Shown here: in pieces, positions 7,625 through 15,511 of the stretch
Layout: every line of letters starts with the position of its first letter
Numbering within the stretch: the stretch's first letter is position 1
NCBI RefSeq assembly: GCF_030268045.1
Contig: NZ_BSDC01000001.1
Coordinates: 682,001-746,000 of the forward strand
Direction of reading: 5' to 3'
Length of the DNA: 64,000 nt
Source of the DNA: Geothrix edaphica
GTDB taxonomy: Bacteria > Acidobacteriota > Holophagae > Holophagales > Holophagaceae
Translations under genes and position numbers: made by a program
Notes under the pieces: generated by a model
What the model was told of the DNA's origin: nothing
Database searches by the model: none
The model's input: the letters and a program-made list of their open reading frames with translations, nothing else

Positions 7625-9373
7625 TCAGCGGTTGAGCGCGTAGCGGGTCTCGGCCAGGCGATAGAGCGGCACCCAGACGAGGCGGTTGAAGAGGACGACC
7701 AGGGTCGCCATGAGGAGGGCGCTCGCGGCCAGATGGGGCATGGAGCCCTGCTCAGTGGCCAGCACGACCTCGGCGCCCAGGCCGAAGGTCCGGAGCGTGT
7801 GCTGCCTGGTGGTGACGATCTCGGTGATGATGCTGGCGTTCCAGGCGCCTCCGGTGGCGGTCACCCACCCGGTGACGAGGAAGGGGAACACCGCCGGGAA
7901 GTAGAGGTTCCAGCAGCGCTTCCACAGGGACATCCGGTAGGCGGTGGAGGCCTCGCGGAGGTCCGCGGGGATGGCCTGGGCCCCCGCGATGATGTTGAAC
8001 AGCAGGTACCACTGGGTGGACAGCACCATCAGCAGCACGCAGCTCACGCCGAGCCCGATGCCCAGGGAGCTGAACAGCAGGATGAGCGACGCGAAGATCA
8101 GGGAGGAGGGGAAGGAGGCCGCCACCTGCACCACGGACTGCAGGCGCCGGGACCACTTCGGCGACATGCCGATCCACAGGCCCACCGGCAGGGTCCAGAG
8201 CGTGGCCAGGAACGTGGACAGGAGCACCCGCGACAGGGAGGCCCCGCCGGCCTTGAGCAGGACCAGCCACTTCGGGCCGCTCACCTCGGCCAGCAACCGC
8301 ACGACGGAGAACGCTCCCAGCGAGAGCAGCGCGAGGATGCCCACCATGGCCGAGGAGGCCACCCAGGACCCCAGCCGCCCTGGTCGCTGGAACTCCTCGT
8401 GGGCCTTCCGGATGAAAGCCGGGCGCGGGGTCCGCTGGTGCAGGCGCTGGTTGCGGCGGCGTTCCAGCCACTTCAGGAGGCGTGAGCGGCGGAAGAGGCG
8501 GAGGAGCCAGTTCTCGCCGGGATCCACCTCGCCGCCCTCGTCCACCTGGAAGCGCTGGGACCAGGCCACCACGGGTCGCCAGACCAGCTGGTCCAGCAGG
8601 ATCACCAGCACCAGCATGGTGAGGATGGCGTAGATCTGGGCGCGGGTGCTCCCCTGCTCCACCGCCGTGTTCATGTAGGATCCCAACCCCGGAAGCTGGA
8701 AGTTCTTGTTGCCCGCGTGGAAGGCCTCGGCAGACATGAGGAAGAACCAGCTGTTCGCCACGCTCACCATGGAGTTCCACACCAGGCCCGGCGTGGCGAA
8801 GGGGATCTCGACCCAGCGGAGCTTCTGGAGCCAGGTGAAGCCGTAGAGGCTGGAGGTCTCCTCCAGTTCCTTGGGCAGGGTCTTCAGCGACTGGTAGAAG
8901 CTGAAGGCCATGTTCCAGGCCTGGCAGGTGACGATGAGGAGGATCGCCGACAGCTCCAGGCCGATGTTGCTCCGGGGGAAGAGGGTGAGCATGAGCAGCA
9001 GCACGGGCGGCAGGAAGGCCAGCAGCGGTACGCTCTGGAGGATGTCGAGGATGGGCACCAGCACCCGCTCGGCGCGCGGGTCCTTGGCCGCCCAGTAGGC
9101 CACCACCAGCGTGAAGGCCAGCGACACGACGTAGGCCGCGATGGCCCGGATCAGGGACAGGAGGAGGTACTTGGGCAGGGCCCAGGCGCTGAGGGCGATC
9201 TCCACCGTGGGCCGCTGGACGGCAGTCCACTCCTTCCCCACCAGCCAGAGCGCCGCCAGCGTGCCCACGAGGGCCGCGAGCACGAGGAGGTCGATCCAGC
9301 GGCGGTGCCGGATGGGCGCCGTCAGCAGGTTCATCGCCTGGCCCCAGACAGTGTCGAGGAAGCGGTGGATCAT
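7625..9373 (-). CDS. ABC transporter permease with two fused transmembrane domains (NitT/TauT type)
   Basis: A 582-aa inner membrane protein in which two binding-protein-dependent permease domains are fused. Each half has several hydrophobic helices and an EAA-like loop: one around LEETSSLYGFTWLQKLRWVEIP and one around LREASTAYRMSLWKRCWNLYFP, which contact the ATPase. Between the halves is a basic cytoplasmic linker (RRSRLLKWLERRRNQRLHQR). Fused permeases with a long-tailed ATPase form a recognised group related to nitrate/sulfonate/bicarbonate importers. The substrate cannot be assigned. It heads the permease-ATPase-porin operon, and its own ribosome binding site is weak, in contrast to the strong one of the small leader ORF about 150 nt upstream. 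Confidence 0.9.
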   Translation of the reverse strand: MIHRFLDTVWGQAMNLLTAPIRHRRWIDLLVLAALVGTLAALWLVGKEWTAVQRPTVEIALSAWALPKYLLLSLIRAIAAYVVSLAFTLVVAYWAAKDPRAERVLVPILDILQSVPLLAFLPPVLLLMLTLFPRSNIGLELSAILLIVTCQAWNMAFSFYQSLKTLPKELEETSSLYGFTWLQKLRWVEIPFATPGLVWNSMVSVANSWFFLMSAEAFHAGNKNFQLPGLGSYMNTAVEQGSTRAQIYAILTMLVLVILLDQLVWRPVVAWSQRFQVDEGGEVDPGENWLLRLFRRSRLLKWLERRRNQRLHQRTPRPAFIRKAHEEFQRPGRLGSWVASSAMVGILALLSLGAFSVVRLLAEVSGPKWLVLLKAGGASLSRVLLSTFLATLWTLPVGLWIGMSPKWSRRLQSVVQVAASFPSSLIFASLILLFSSLGIGLGVSCVLLMVLSTQWYLLFNIIAGAQAIPADLREASTAYRMSLWKRCWNLYFPAVFPFLVTGWVTATGGAWNASIITEIVTTRQHTLRTFGLGAEVVLATEQGSMPHLAASALLMATLVVLFNRLVWVPLYRLAETRYALNR

Positions 9374-9470
9374 GGCCGGTCCGGAGGAGCGGATGGGGCG
9401 CAGCCTTGCGCGCCGACATCCCGTTCAGGGGGCGGATTCGGGGGAGCCGGAAGAACGGGGGATGGCCACC

Positions 9471-9524
9471 TCAGCGGGCGGCGCACCACGACGGAGGTTC
9501 GGAGAGGTCGGATTGTCGTCCCAT
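9471..9524 (-). CDS. Possible 17-codon leader ORF upstream of the ABC permease
   Basis: ATG at 9524 follows a near-consensus Shine-Dalgarno (AAAGGAGG, minus strand, 9531-9538). The frame reads MGRQSDLSEPPSWCAAR and stops with TGA at 9471. Nothing else on this strand uses that ribosome site, and the peptide resembles no protein known to me. The ribosome site lies inside a perfect hairpin (separate entry), which favours a leader-peptide role in regulating the operon. It could instead be a chance ORF. Confidence 0.3.
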   Translation of the reverse strand: MGRQSDLSEPPSWCAAR

Positions 9525-9533
9525 CGAACCTCC
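9493..9533 (-). promoter_or_regulatory. Hairpin sequestering a strong Shine-Dalgarno in the ABC-porin leader
   Basis: On the minus-strand transcript GGAGGTTCG (9533-9525) is followed at once by ATG and, after a 23-nt loop, by the exact complement CGAACCTCC (9501-9493). The 9-bp perfect stem would hide the ribosome binding site of the 17-codon leader ORF. This looks like a translational switch or RNA-binding-protein site for the downstream ABC/porin operon. It matches no riboswitch class that I recognise. Confidence 0.45.
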
Positions 9534-9552
9534 TTTCCGGCGCCAGGGCCAT

Positions 9553-9584
9553 GGCCAGTCTGACCCCGGGACTGGCCCCGGTCA
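9553..9584. promoter_or_regulatory. Overlapping inverted repeats between the ABC operon and the kinase gene
   Basis: GGCCAGTC (9553-9560) and GACTGGCC (9570-9577) form a perfect 8-bp inverted repeat with a 9-nt loop. A second, weaker pair, TGACC (9561-9565) and GGTCA (9580-9584), uses bases inside the first, so the two folds exclude each other. They lie between divergent genes and may be an operator or part of the leader RNA. No promoter boxes are obvious nearby. Confidence 0.3.
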
Positions 9585-9667
9585 ACACGGGAAGCGCTTC
9601 ACCTGAGGCCTCGATGGGGGCACCATGAACGATTCAACGAGGAGTGGAATCGTGCGGAACGGCAGCC

Positions 9668-12600
9668 ATGGCGACCGCTGAGGAGCGGGTGCTGGCCCTG
9701 GCCGTGGCCCGCGGGTTCCTCGAACCCGGCGACATCAGCGGCCAGCTGGATGACCTGGTGGCCTCTGGGCGCCTGGACGAGGGCGATCGCCGCATGCTGG
9801 AGCAGGAGCTGGCCGACCTGGAGGCCGCCGAGGCGGACCACTGGTCCATGGAAATCACCGCGCAGGGGCCCAGGGCGTCCGACGGCCCGGGCACGGAAGG
9901 GGGGGCCGAGTCCCCGGTGCCAGGCCCGGAGGCGTCCATCCCACCGGCCGGGCTCCGGCAGAGCGGAATCTTCCGGGCCCGGACCCTCGAACGGTGGGGA
10001 CGGTTCGAGGCCCTGGAGCTGCTCGGCGAAGGGGGCATGGGCCGGGTCTTCCGGGCCACGGACTCCCGCCTCCGCCGCGTGGTGGCGCTCAAGCTCCTCC
10101 GGCGGGACGATCCCGCGCTCCTGCAGCGGTTCATCCAGGAGGCCCAGCTCCAGGCCCGGATCGACCATCCCAACGTCTGCCGGGTGCATGAGGTGGGCGA
10201 GTGGCGCGGCCAGCCCTACATCGTCATGCAGTTCATCAATGGGGAGACCCTCCTGAAGGCCGCGTCCACGCTGTCGCTGGAGGCGCTGCTGCGGCTCATG
10301 ACGGAAGTCTGCGAAGGCGTCCACGCGGCCCATCGCCTGGGCCTCATCCATCGCGATCTCAACCCGGCGAACCTCATGATGGAGCGGCTCGAGGACGGGT
10401 CCACCCGGGCCTGCGTGCTCGACTTCGGGCTGGCCAGGGGCCTGGAGGGCGGCCGGTTCACGGAAACCGGGCAGGTGATGGGCACCGTCAGCTACATGTC
10501 CCCCGAGCAGGCGCGGGGGAAGGCGGGCCTGCTGGACCGCCGGTCGGACATCTATTCCCTGGGCGCCACCCTCTACGAGCTGCTGACCGGGGATCCGCCC
10601 TTCGGGGGGGAGGGGCTCGACTGCATGACGCGCATCGTGAAGGACGATCCGGTGCCGGTCCGGACGCACGTGCCCACCATTCCGCCGGACCTCGATACGG
10701 TGGTGCTCACCTGCCTCCAGAAGGACCCGCGCCGGCGCTACGCCACCGCCCGGGCGCTGGGGGAGGACCTCCAGCACATCCTCGACGGCGAGCCCATCCA
10801 GGCCCGCGCCGCCACGCCGGTGGAACGGATGATCCACTGGGCCCGGAAGCGCAAGGCCCTGGTGGCGGCCTCGGCCGCGGTCTGCCTGTCCATCGCGGTC
10901 TTCGGCGGGCTGGCCGTGCGGGAGCGGCTGCGGGCCCAGACCCGGGCCGCCCATGCCCAGCGGTTCGCCCAGGCCGCCGAGCGCATCGAGGCCCTGGCCC
11001 GCTACCTGCGGATCCAGCCGGCGCGGGATCTGACCCGCGACCAGGCGGATCTCCGGGCCCGGGTCGAGGCCCTGACCCGGGAAGTCCGGGCCGCGGGGCC
11101 GCTGGCGGAGGCGCCGGGTGCCTACGCGCTGGGGCGGGCCCGCCTCGCCCTGGACGATCCGTCCGGCGCCAGGACCCACCTGGAACGGGCCTGGGCCATG
11201 GGGTTCCGGACGCCCGAGGCGGCCCACGCCCAGGGGCGGGCCCTGGCCGCGATCTATCAGATCGAACAGGGGAAGGCCTACGCGCTGCCCGACCCGGACC
11301 TGAGGCAGCGGCGGCTGGAGGAGTTGATGCAGACGCTGAGGATTCCCGCGGCTGACTGGCTGAGGCGCGGCGCCAGCGCCAGCCTGGAGCCCCCGGCCTT
11401 CCGGACGGGGCTGCTCATGCTGATGGAGGGCCAGCCGCAGGAGGCGGTCCGGCTGGCCCGGGAGGCCCAGGCGCAGGCTCCCTGGTTCTACGAGGCCCTG
11501 CGGCTGGAGGCGGAGGCCTGGCTCGCCCAGGCCCACCTCGCGCAGGAAGAGCCGATCACCAGGCCCGCCCTGGCGGCGGCGGGCCGGGCCCTGGCGCAGG
11601 CCGAGCTCCGGGCCCCCTGCGATGTGGACCTTCTCCGCCTCGACCTCCGGCGCTGGCAGGAGGCGGTGGCGCTGGGCTGGCAATCGGGGGCGGACCCCCG
11701 CGGGCCCGTCCTGGCCCAGGTGGCCGTGGCGGACCGCTGGACCCTGCTGGAGCCCTCCGCGGCCGAGCCCCTGGCCTGGCGGGCGCGGGCGCGGGGGGAG
11801 ATGGCCCGGTACCTGACCTACCGGGAGAGCGACCCGGGGGCCTGGCTGACCCAGGCCAGGACAGATGCGGCGGAGGCCCTGCGGCGGAACCCCGATGAAG
11901 TCGAGGCGTTCACCGCCCGGGCTTCTGTCCTACGCACGGAAGGCTTCCGCCTGTTGAGCGCGGGGGCGGATCCCTCCCAGCCCCTGAAGGAGGCCATGAC
12001 CGCGGCCGATCGGGGCCTGCAGCTCGATCCGGGGCACATCGTCCTGATGAACATCCGCAGTTCCGCCCTGCTCGCCTGGATCGACCACACCCGACTGAAG
12101 GGCAGCTACCGCCGCGACGCGGTGGCGCCCTACCTGCAGCAGGCCCGGGCCACGGCGGATGCGCATCCGGGGGACGCCTACTATCAGTCGAGCCTGGGGG
12201 GCGTGGCCCAGGCCATGGCGAAGGCCAGCCTGGCCTCTGGAGGAGATCCCTCTGCCGACGCGGAGGAGGCGGTCCGGGCCTATGAGGCGGCCCTGAAGAC
12301 CCAGCCCGGCCACGTGGGGTTCCATCGGGGCATCCTCATCGCCCGGGCGGTCCAGGCCAAGGCCCTGGCGCGGGATGGCCGGGATCCCGAGGGTGCAGTG
12401 GACCTGGCGCGTACGGCCTTCCATCGCGCCCGGAAGGCCCAGGTCCCCCTGGCGACCCTGACGCCCTTCCTCATGGAGGCGCTCCTGGCCGCCGCCATGC
12501 AGGCGCAAGCGCAAGGCCGGGATCCCAGCGGCTACCTGGACGAGGCCGGCCAGCTGCCGGTCCAGCTGGATGGCAGTGCGGAAGATCCCATCGAACCGGG

Positions 12601-12835
12601 CGCCATCCGGCTCCGCTACCTGGCGTTCCTGCTGCGCACCGGGCACCGGTCCCAGCCCCCGCACGTGCGGGAATCAGGGGAGGAACTGGCCCGGTCCCTG
12701 GTCAGGCTCAAGCCCGTGGATCCCGGGTTCTGGATGGCCCTGGCCCAGTTCCGTGAGGCCTGCGGCGATTTCGCGGGCGCCGCCCAGGTCCGGGCGAGGG
12801 GCAGGGCTCTGCATCCAGGCTGGCGGGACTTCTAG
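9668..12835 (+). CDS. Membrane-anchored Ser/Thr protein kinase with TPR-like C-terminal region
   Basis: A 1055-aa protein. An N-terminal acidic region of about 110 residues precedes a Hanks-type kinase domain (about 112-385): Gly loop LGEGGMGRVF, Lys142 in VALKLL, catalytic loop HRDLNPAN (228-235), DFG at 252-254 and SPEQARG. The usual Lys of HRDLKPxN is Asn here. A basic stretch (ARKRKA) and one membrane segment (about 396-418) follow. The remaining 630 residues are helical, Ala/Arg-rich and consistent with degenerate TPR or other helical repeats, presumably outside the membrane if the kinase is cytoplasmic. Such kinases phosphorylate signalling or envelope proteins. ATG 9668 is preferred over a GTG at 9644. 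It stands alone on its strand and ends tail-to-tail with the next gene. Confidence 0.9.
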   Translation: MATAEERVLALAVARGFLEPGDISGQLDDLVASGRLDEGDRRMLEQELADLEAAEADHWSMEITAQGPRASDGPGTEGGAESPVPGPEASIPPAGLRQSGIFRARTLERWGRFEALELLGEGGMGRVFRATDSRLRRVVALKLLRRDDPALLQRFIQEAQLQARIDHPNVCRVHEVGEWRGQPYIVMQFINGETLLKAASTLSLEALLRLMTEVCEGVHAAHRLGLIHRDLNPANLMMERLEDGSTRACVLDFGLARGLEGGRFTETGQVMGTVSYMSPEQARGKAGLLDRRSDIYSLGATLYELLTGDPPFGGEGLDCMTRIVKDDPVPVRTHVPTIPPDLDTVVLTCLQKDPRRRYATARALGEDLQHILDGEPIQARAATPVERMIHWARKRKALVAASAAVCLSIAVFGGLAVRERLRAQTRAAHAQRFAQAAERIEALARYLRIQPARDLTRDQADLRARVEALTREVRAAGPLAEAPGAYALGRARLALDDPSGARTHLERAWAMGFRTPEAAHAQGRALAAIYQIEQGKAYALPDPDLRQRRLEELMQTLRIPAADWLRRGASASLEPPAFRTGLLMLMEGQPQEAVRLAREAQAQAPWFYEALRLEAEAWLAQAHLAQEEPITRPALAAAGRALAQAELRAPCDVDLLRLDLRRWQEAVALGWQSGADPRGPVLAQVAVADRWTLLEPSAAEPLAWRARARGEMARYLTYRESDPGAWLTQARTDAAEALRRNPDEVEAFTARASVLRTEGFRLLSAGADPSQPLKEAMTAADRGLQLDPGHIVLMNIRSSALLAWIDHTRLKGSYRRDAVAPYLQQARATADAHPGDAYYQSSLGGVAQAMAKASLASGGDPSADAEEAVRAYEAALKTQPGHVGFHRGILIARAVQAKALARDGRDPEGAVDLARTAFHRARKAQVPLATLTPFLMEALLAAAMQAQAQGRDPSGYLDEAGQLPVQLDGSAEDPIEPGAIRLRYLAFLLRTGHRSQPPHVRESGEELARSLVRLKPVDPGFWMALAQFREACGDFAGAAQVRARGRALHPGWRDF

Positions 12836-13185
12836 CCATTCACGGGATTCATGAGGCTCTTCGAAAGGTAGGCCGGCGCAGTCCCATCCTCCTTGGGGTG
12901 GTTCCAGATCTGGTTCACCACGGCCGGGGTTATGGGAAGGTGCGGCTGGTCGCCGATGATCGGCCCGCCGTGCGGGAAATGATGGAGGAAATCCTCCCGG
13001 GTCATCTGCTTGCCCTCGGCGGGGCCGCCCTTGTCGTAGAACTTGCCGAAGACCTCCACGGCCCGGTCGCTCCACACGAGCGCGTCGCAGATCTTGGGAT
13101 CGATGGTGTGGACCCGCGTGGTGCCGTCGGGCATGAGGAGATTCACGGTGATGCCCGTGATGCGGGGGCGGGGTGGGTTGGCCAT
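12832..13185 (-). CDS. Uncharacterised 117-aa protein downstream of moxR
   Basis: I do not recognise this protein. It is soluble, has no signal peptide, and combines an N-terminal beta-rich stretch (PRITGITVNLLMPDGTTRVH) with a segment ending in HHFPHGGPIIGDQPHLPITP. A good ribosome site (GGAG) precedes ATG 13185. It follows the MoxR ATPase by 24 nt and is probably co-transcribed, so it may be that ATPase's partner or client. Its stop codon and that of the convergent kinase gene share the palindrome CTAG (12832-12835). Codon use matches its neighbours, supporting a real gene. Confidence 0.7.
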   Translation of the reverse strand: MANPPRPRITGITVNLLMPDGTTRVHTIDPKICDALVWSDRAVEVFGKFYDKGGPAEGKQMTREDFLHHFPHGGPIIGDQPHLPITPAVVNQIWNHPKEDGTAPAYLSKSLMNPVNG

Positions 13186-13209
13186 GGAGGATCTCCTGTG
13201 GCGTGAGGT

Positions 13210-14163
13210 TCAGGGGCGGGGCACGGCCTGGAGCAGCTGGGCGATGACCTGGTCCGTGGTGGCGCCATCGGCCTCGCTCTCGAAGGTCAGCAGGAGCCGG
13301 TGGCGCAGCACGTCGGGGGCGAGGTCCACCACGTCCTGGGGCAGCACGTGGTCGCGGCCCTGGAGGTAGGCCAGGGCGCGGGTGGAGGCCTGGAGGGAGA
13401 GCGAGGCCCGGGGGCTGGCCCCGCAGCGCAGCAGCTCCTTGCCTTTCCAGACCTTGCCGTGGCCGGGCCGGGTGGCCTGCACCAGCCGCACGATGTAGGT
13501 GCGGATGGCGTCGTCCAGGCGCACCTTCTGGGCCTCGCGACCGGCGGCCAGGAGGCTCGCGGCATCCACCACGGGGTTCACCTCGTCGCCGTTCAGGTGC
13601 GCGCGGCGGAGCACCTCCACTTCGTCCTCCTGCTTCGGATAGTCCACGTGGAGCTTGAAGAGGAAGCGGTCCATCTGCGCTTCGGGCAGGGGGAACGTGC
13701 CCTCCTGCTCCAGCGGGTTCTGGGTGGCCAGCACGAGGAAGGGATCCGGCAGGCGGAAGCTCTCCTCGCCCAGCGTCACCTGGCGCTCCTCCATGGCCTC
13801 CAGCAGTGCGGCCTGCACCTTGGAGGGCGCCCGGTTGATCTCGTCCGCCAGCAGCAGGTTCGCGAAGATGGGGCCGCGCTTGGGGGTGAACGTGAGCTGC
13901 TTGGGATCGAAGACCAGGGTCCCCACCACGTCGCTGGGCAGCAGGTCCGGCGTGAACTGGATGCGGTGGAAGCTGGTGTGGCTGGCGGCGGCCAGCGTCT
14001 TGATGGTGCGCGTCTTCGCCAGGCCCGGCAGGCCCTCCAGCAGGACGTGGCCGCGGCAGAGCAGGGCCACCAGCAGGCGGTTGAGCAGCTGGGGTTGGCC
14101 CACGATCACCTTGCGGCATTCGGCGAGCAGGGGTTCCAGGGAGTGGGCGTAGGTCGCGGTCAT
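13210..14163 (-). CDS. MoxR-family AAA+ ATPase
   Basis: A 317-aa AAA+ protein: Walker A-like GLPGLAKT within VLLEGLPGLAKTRTIKTLA, Walker B LLLADEINRAP, sensor 1 region LVLATQNPLEQEG and arginine/sensor 2 region GASPRASLSLQ. MoxR ATPases act as chaperones that insert metals or remodel protein complexes, usually beside genes for DUF58 and von Willebrand factor A proteins. Neither is present here; the only companion is the 117-aa orphan gene downstream. ATG 14163 (AGGA 9-12 nt upstream) is chosen over 14187. It is divergent from the fatty-acid operon. Confidence 0.9.
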   Translation of the reverse strand: MTATYAHSLEPLLAECRKVIVGQPQLLNRLLVALLCRGHVLLEGLPGLAKTRTIKTLAAASHTSFHRIQFTPDLLPSDVVGTLVFDPKQLTFTPKRGPIFANLLLADEINRAPSKVQAALLEAMEERQVTLGEESFRLPDPFLVLATQNPLEQEGTFPLPEAQMDRFLFKLHVDYPKQEDEVEVLRRAHLNGDEVNPVVDAASLLAAGREAQKVRLDDAIRTYIVRLVQATRPGHGKVWKGKELLRCGASPRASLSLQASTRALAYLQGRDHVLPQDVVDLAPDVLRHRLLLTFESEADGATTDQVIAQLLQAVPRP

Positions 14164-14251
14164 GGGGTGTCCTGAAGGTCCACTCATCTTGACTGGAACC
14201 GGGTCGGACCGGAATGGCGCATTGACCCCTGGTAGGTCTTCATGACCCACG

Positions 14252-14263
14252 GTAAGTGCTTAC
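14252..14263. promoter_or_regulatory. Candidate operator upstream of the beta-oxidation operon
   Basis: GTAAG-TG-CTTAC is an inverted repeat with a 2-nt centre, 66 nt before the thiolase ATG and in the only gap between divergent moxR and fadA. TetR-type regulators of fatty-acid degradation bind short palindromes at this kind of position. Assignment is by position and symmetry only. Confidence 0.28.
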
Positions 14264-14328
14264 GGGCTCTGTGGCCGGTGCTAGGCTCCTCCAAACCCCG
14301 ATCCCAGTCACTTCCCCATGGAGGACCC

Positions 14329-15477
14329 ATGCGATCCGCAGTCATCGTCGAAGCCAAGCGCACGCCCATCGGACGGGGCGTCAAGGGCGCCTACGCTGCC
14401 ACCCGCCCCGAGCAGCTGGGCTCGGTGGTCATCGAGGCCCTCAAGCCGCTCCTGAAGGACTGGTCGGGCCTCGAGGACGTGCTGGTGGGCTGCGCCATGC
14501 CCGAGGGCGAGCAGGGCATGAACATGGCCCGGCTGATCAGCTTCCGCGCGGGCCTGCCCATCACCGCCGGCGCCGCCACCATCAACCGCTTCTGCGGCAG
14601 CAGCCAGGAGACCATGCTCATGGCCGCCCGGGCCATCATGGCCAACCAGGGCGACCTCTTCCTCACCGGCGGCGTGGAGAGCATGTCCAAGGTGCCCATG
14701 ATGGGCTTCAACCCCAGCGTGGATCCCTACATCAGCGAACACTACCCCGCGGCCTACTGCTCCATGGGCATCACGGCTGAGAACCTGGCCAAGGAATACA
14801 AGATCTCGCGCAAGGACCAGGACGAGTTCGCCTACCAGAGCCACCAGAAGGCCGCCGCCGCCTGGAAGGCCGGGAAGTTCGAGAAGGAGATCGTCCGCTT
14901 CGAGGCCAAGGGCCTGGACGGCAAGCCCGTCACCCTCCAGCAGGACGAGTGCATCCGCGCCGAGACCACCCTCGAGAAGCTGGGCGAGCTGAAGGCCGCC
15001 TTCATGGTCGATGGGTGCGTCACCGCCGGCAACAGCTCCCCTGTCACGGACGGCGCGGCCTTCATGCTGGTGATGGAAGAAGGCCTGGCCAAGTCCCTGG
15101 GGCTGAAGGCCCGGGCCCGGATCATCGGTGGCGCCGTGGCCGGCGTGGAGCCGGACCGCATGGGCATCGGCCCCGTGCCCGCCGTGAAGAAGGTGCTGGA
15201 CCGCTTCGGCCTCAAGCTCGACCAGATCGACGCCATGGAGCTGAACGAGGCCTTCGCCGCCCAGAGCCTGGCGGTGATCCGCGAGGGCGGCTACGACATG
15301 GCGAAGGTGAACGCCTGGGGCGGCGCCATCGCCGTGGGCCACCCCCTCGGCGCCAGCGGTGCGCGCATCATCACGACCCTGCTGAACCGCCTCGAGACCG
15401 ACGGCGGCAAGTACGGCATCGCCACCATGTGCATCGGCGGCGGCCAGGGCATCGCGTCCATCATCGAAAAGATCTGA
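14329..15477 (+). CDS. fadA: Acetyl-CoA C-acyltransferase (thiolase)
   Basis: A 382-aa thiolase that cleaves 3-ketoacyl-CoA to acetyl-CoA and a shortened acyl-CoA, the last step of beta-oxidation. The catalytic residues are visible: nucleophilic Cys in NRFCGSSQETM, His in GHPLGASGAR, the NEAFAAQ motif and the second Cys in MCIGGGQG. Length is normal for the family. The ATG at 14329 has GGAGGA 5 nt upstream. The downstream gene, 34 nt away with its own GGAGG, encodes the preceding two steps of the cycle, so the two form a beta-oxidation operon closed by the terminator at 17902. Confidence 0.95.
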   Translation: MRSAVIVEAKRTPIGRGVKGAYAATRPEQLGSVVIEALKPLLKDWSGLEDVLVGCAMPEGEQGMNMARLISFRAGLPITAGAATINRFCGSSQETMLMAARAIMANQGDLFLTGGVESMSKVPMMGFNPSVDPYISEHYPAAYCSMGITAENLAKEYKISRKDQDEFAYQSHQKAAAAWKAGKFEKEIVRFEAKGLDGKPVTLQQDECIRAETTLEKLGELKAAFMVDGCVTAGNSSPVTDGAAFMLVMEEGLAKSLGLKARARIIGGAVAGVEPDRMGIGPVPAVKKVLDRFGLKLDQIDAMELNEAFAAQSLAVIREGGYDMAKVNAWGGAIAVGHPLGASGARIITTLLNRLETDGGKYGIATMCIGGGQGIASIIEKI

Positions 15478-15511
15478 TCCAACCACGCGAATCGACATCA
15501 GGAGGTTGGAC

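Noticed and set aside
9644-9667. GTG start eight codons upstream for the kinase gene
   Set aside because: The only purine-rich element abuts that GTG directly with no spacer. ATG 9668 begins a regular sequence (MATAEERVLALAV).
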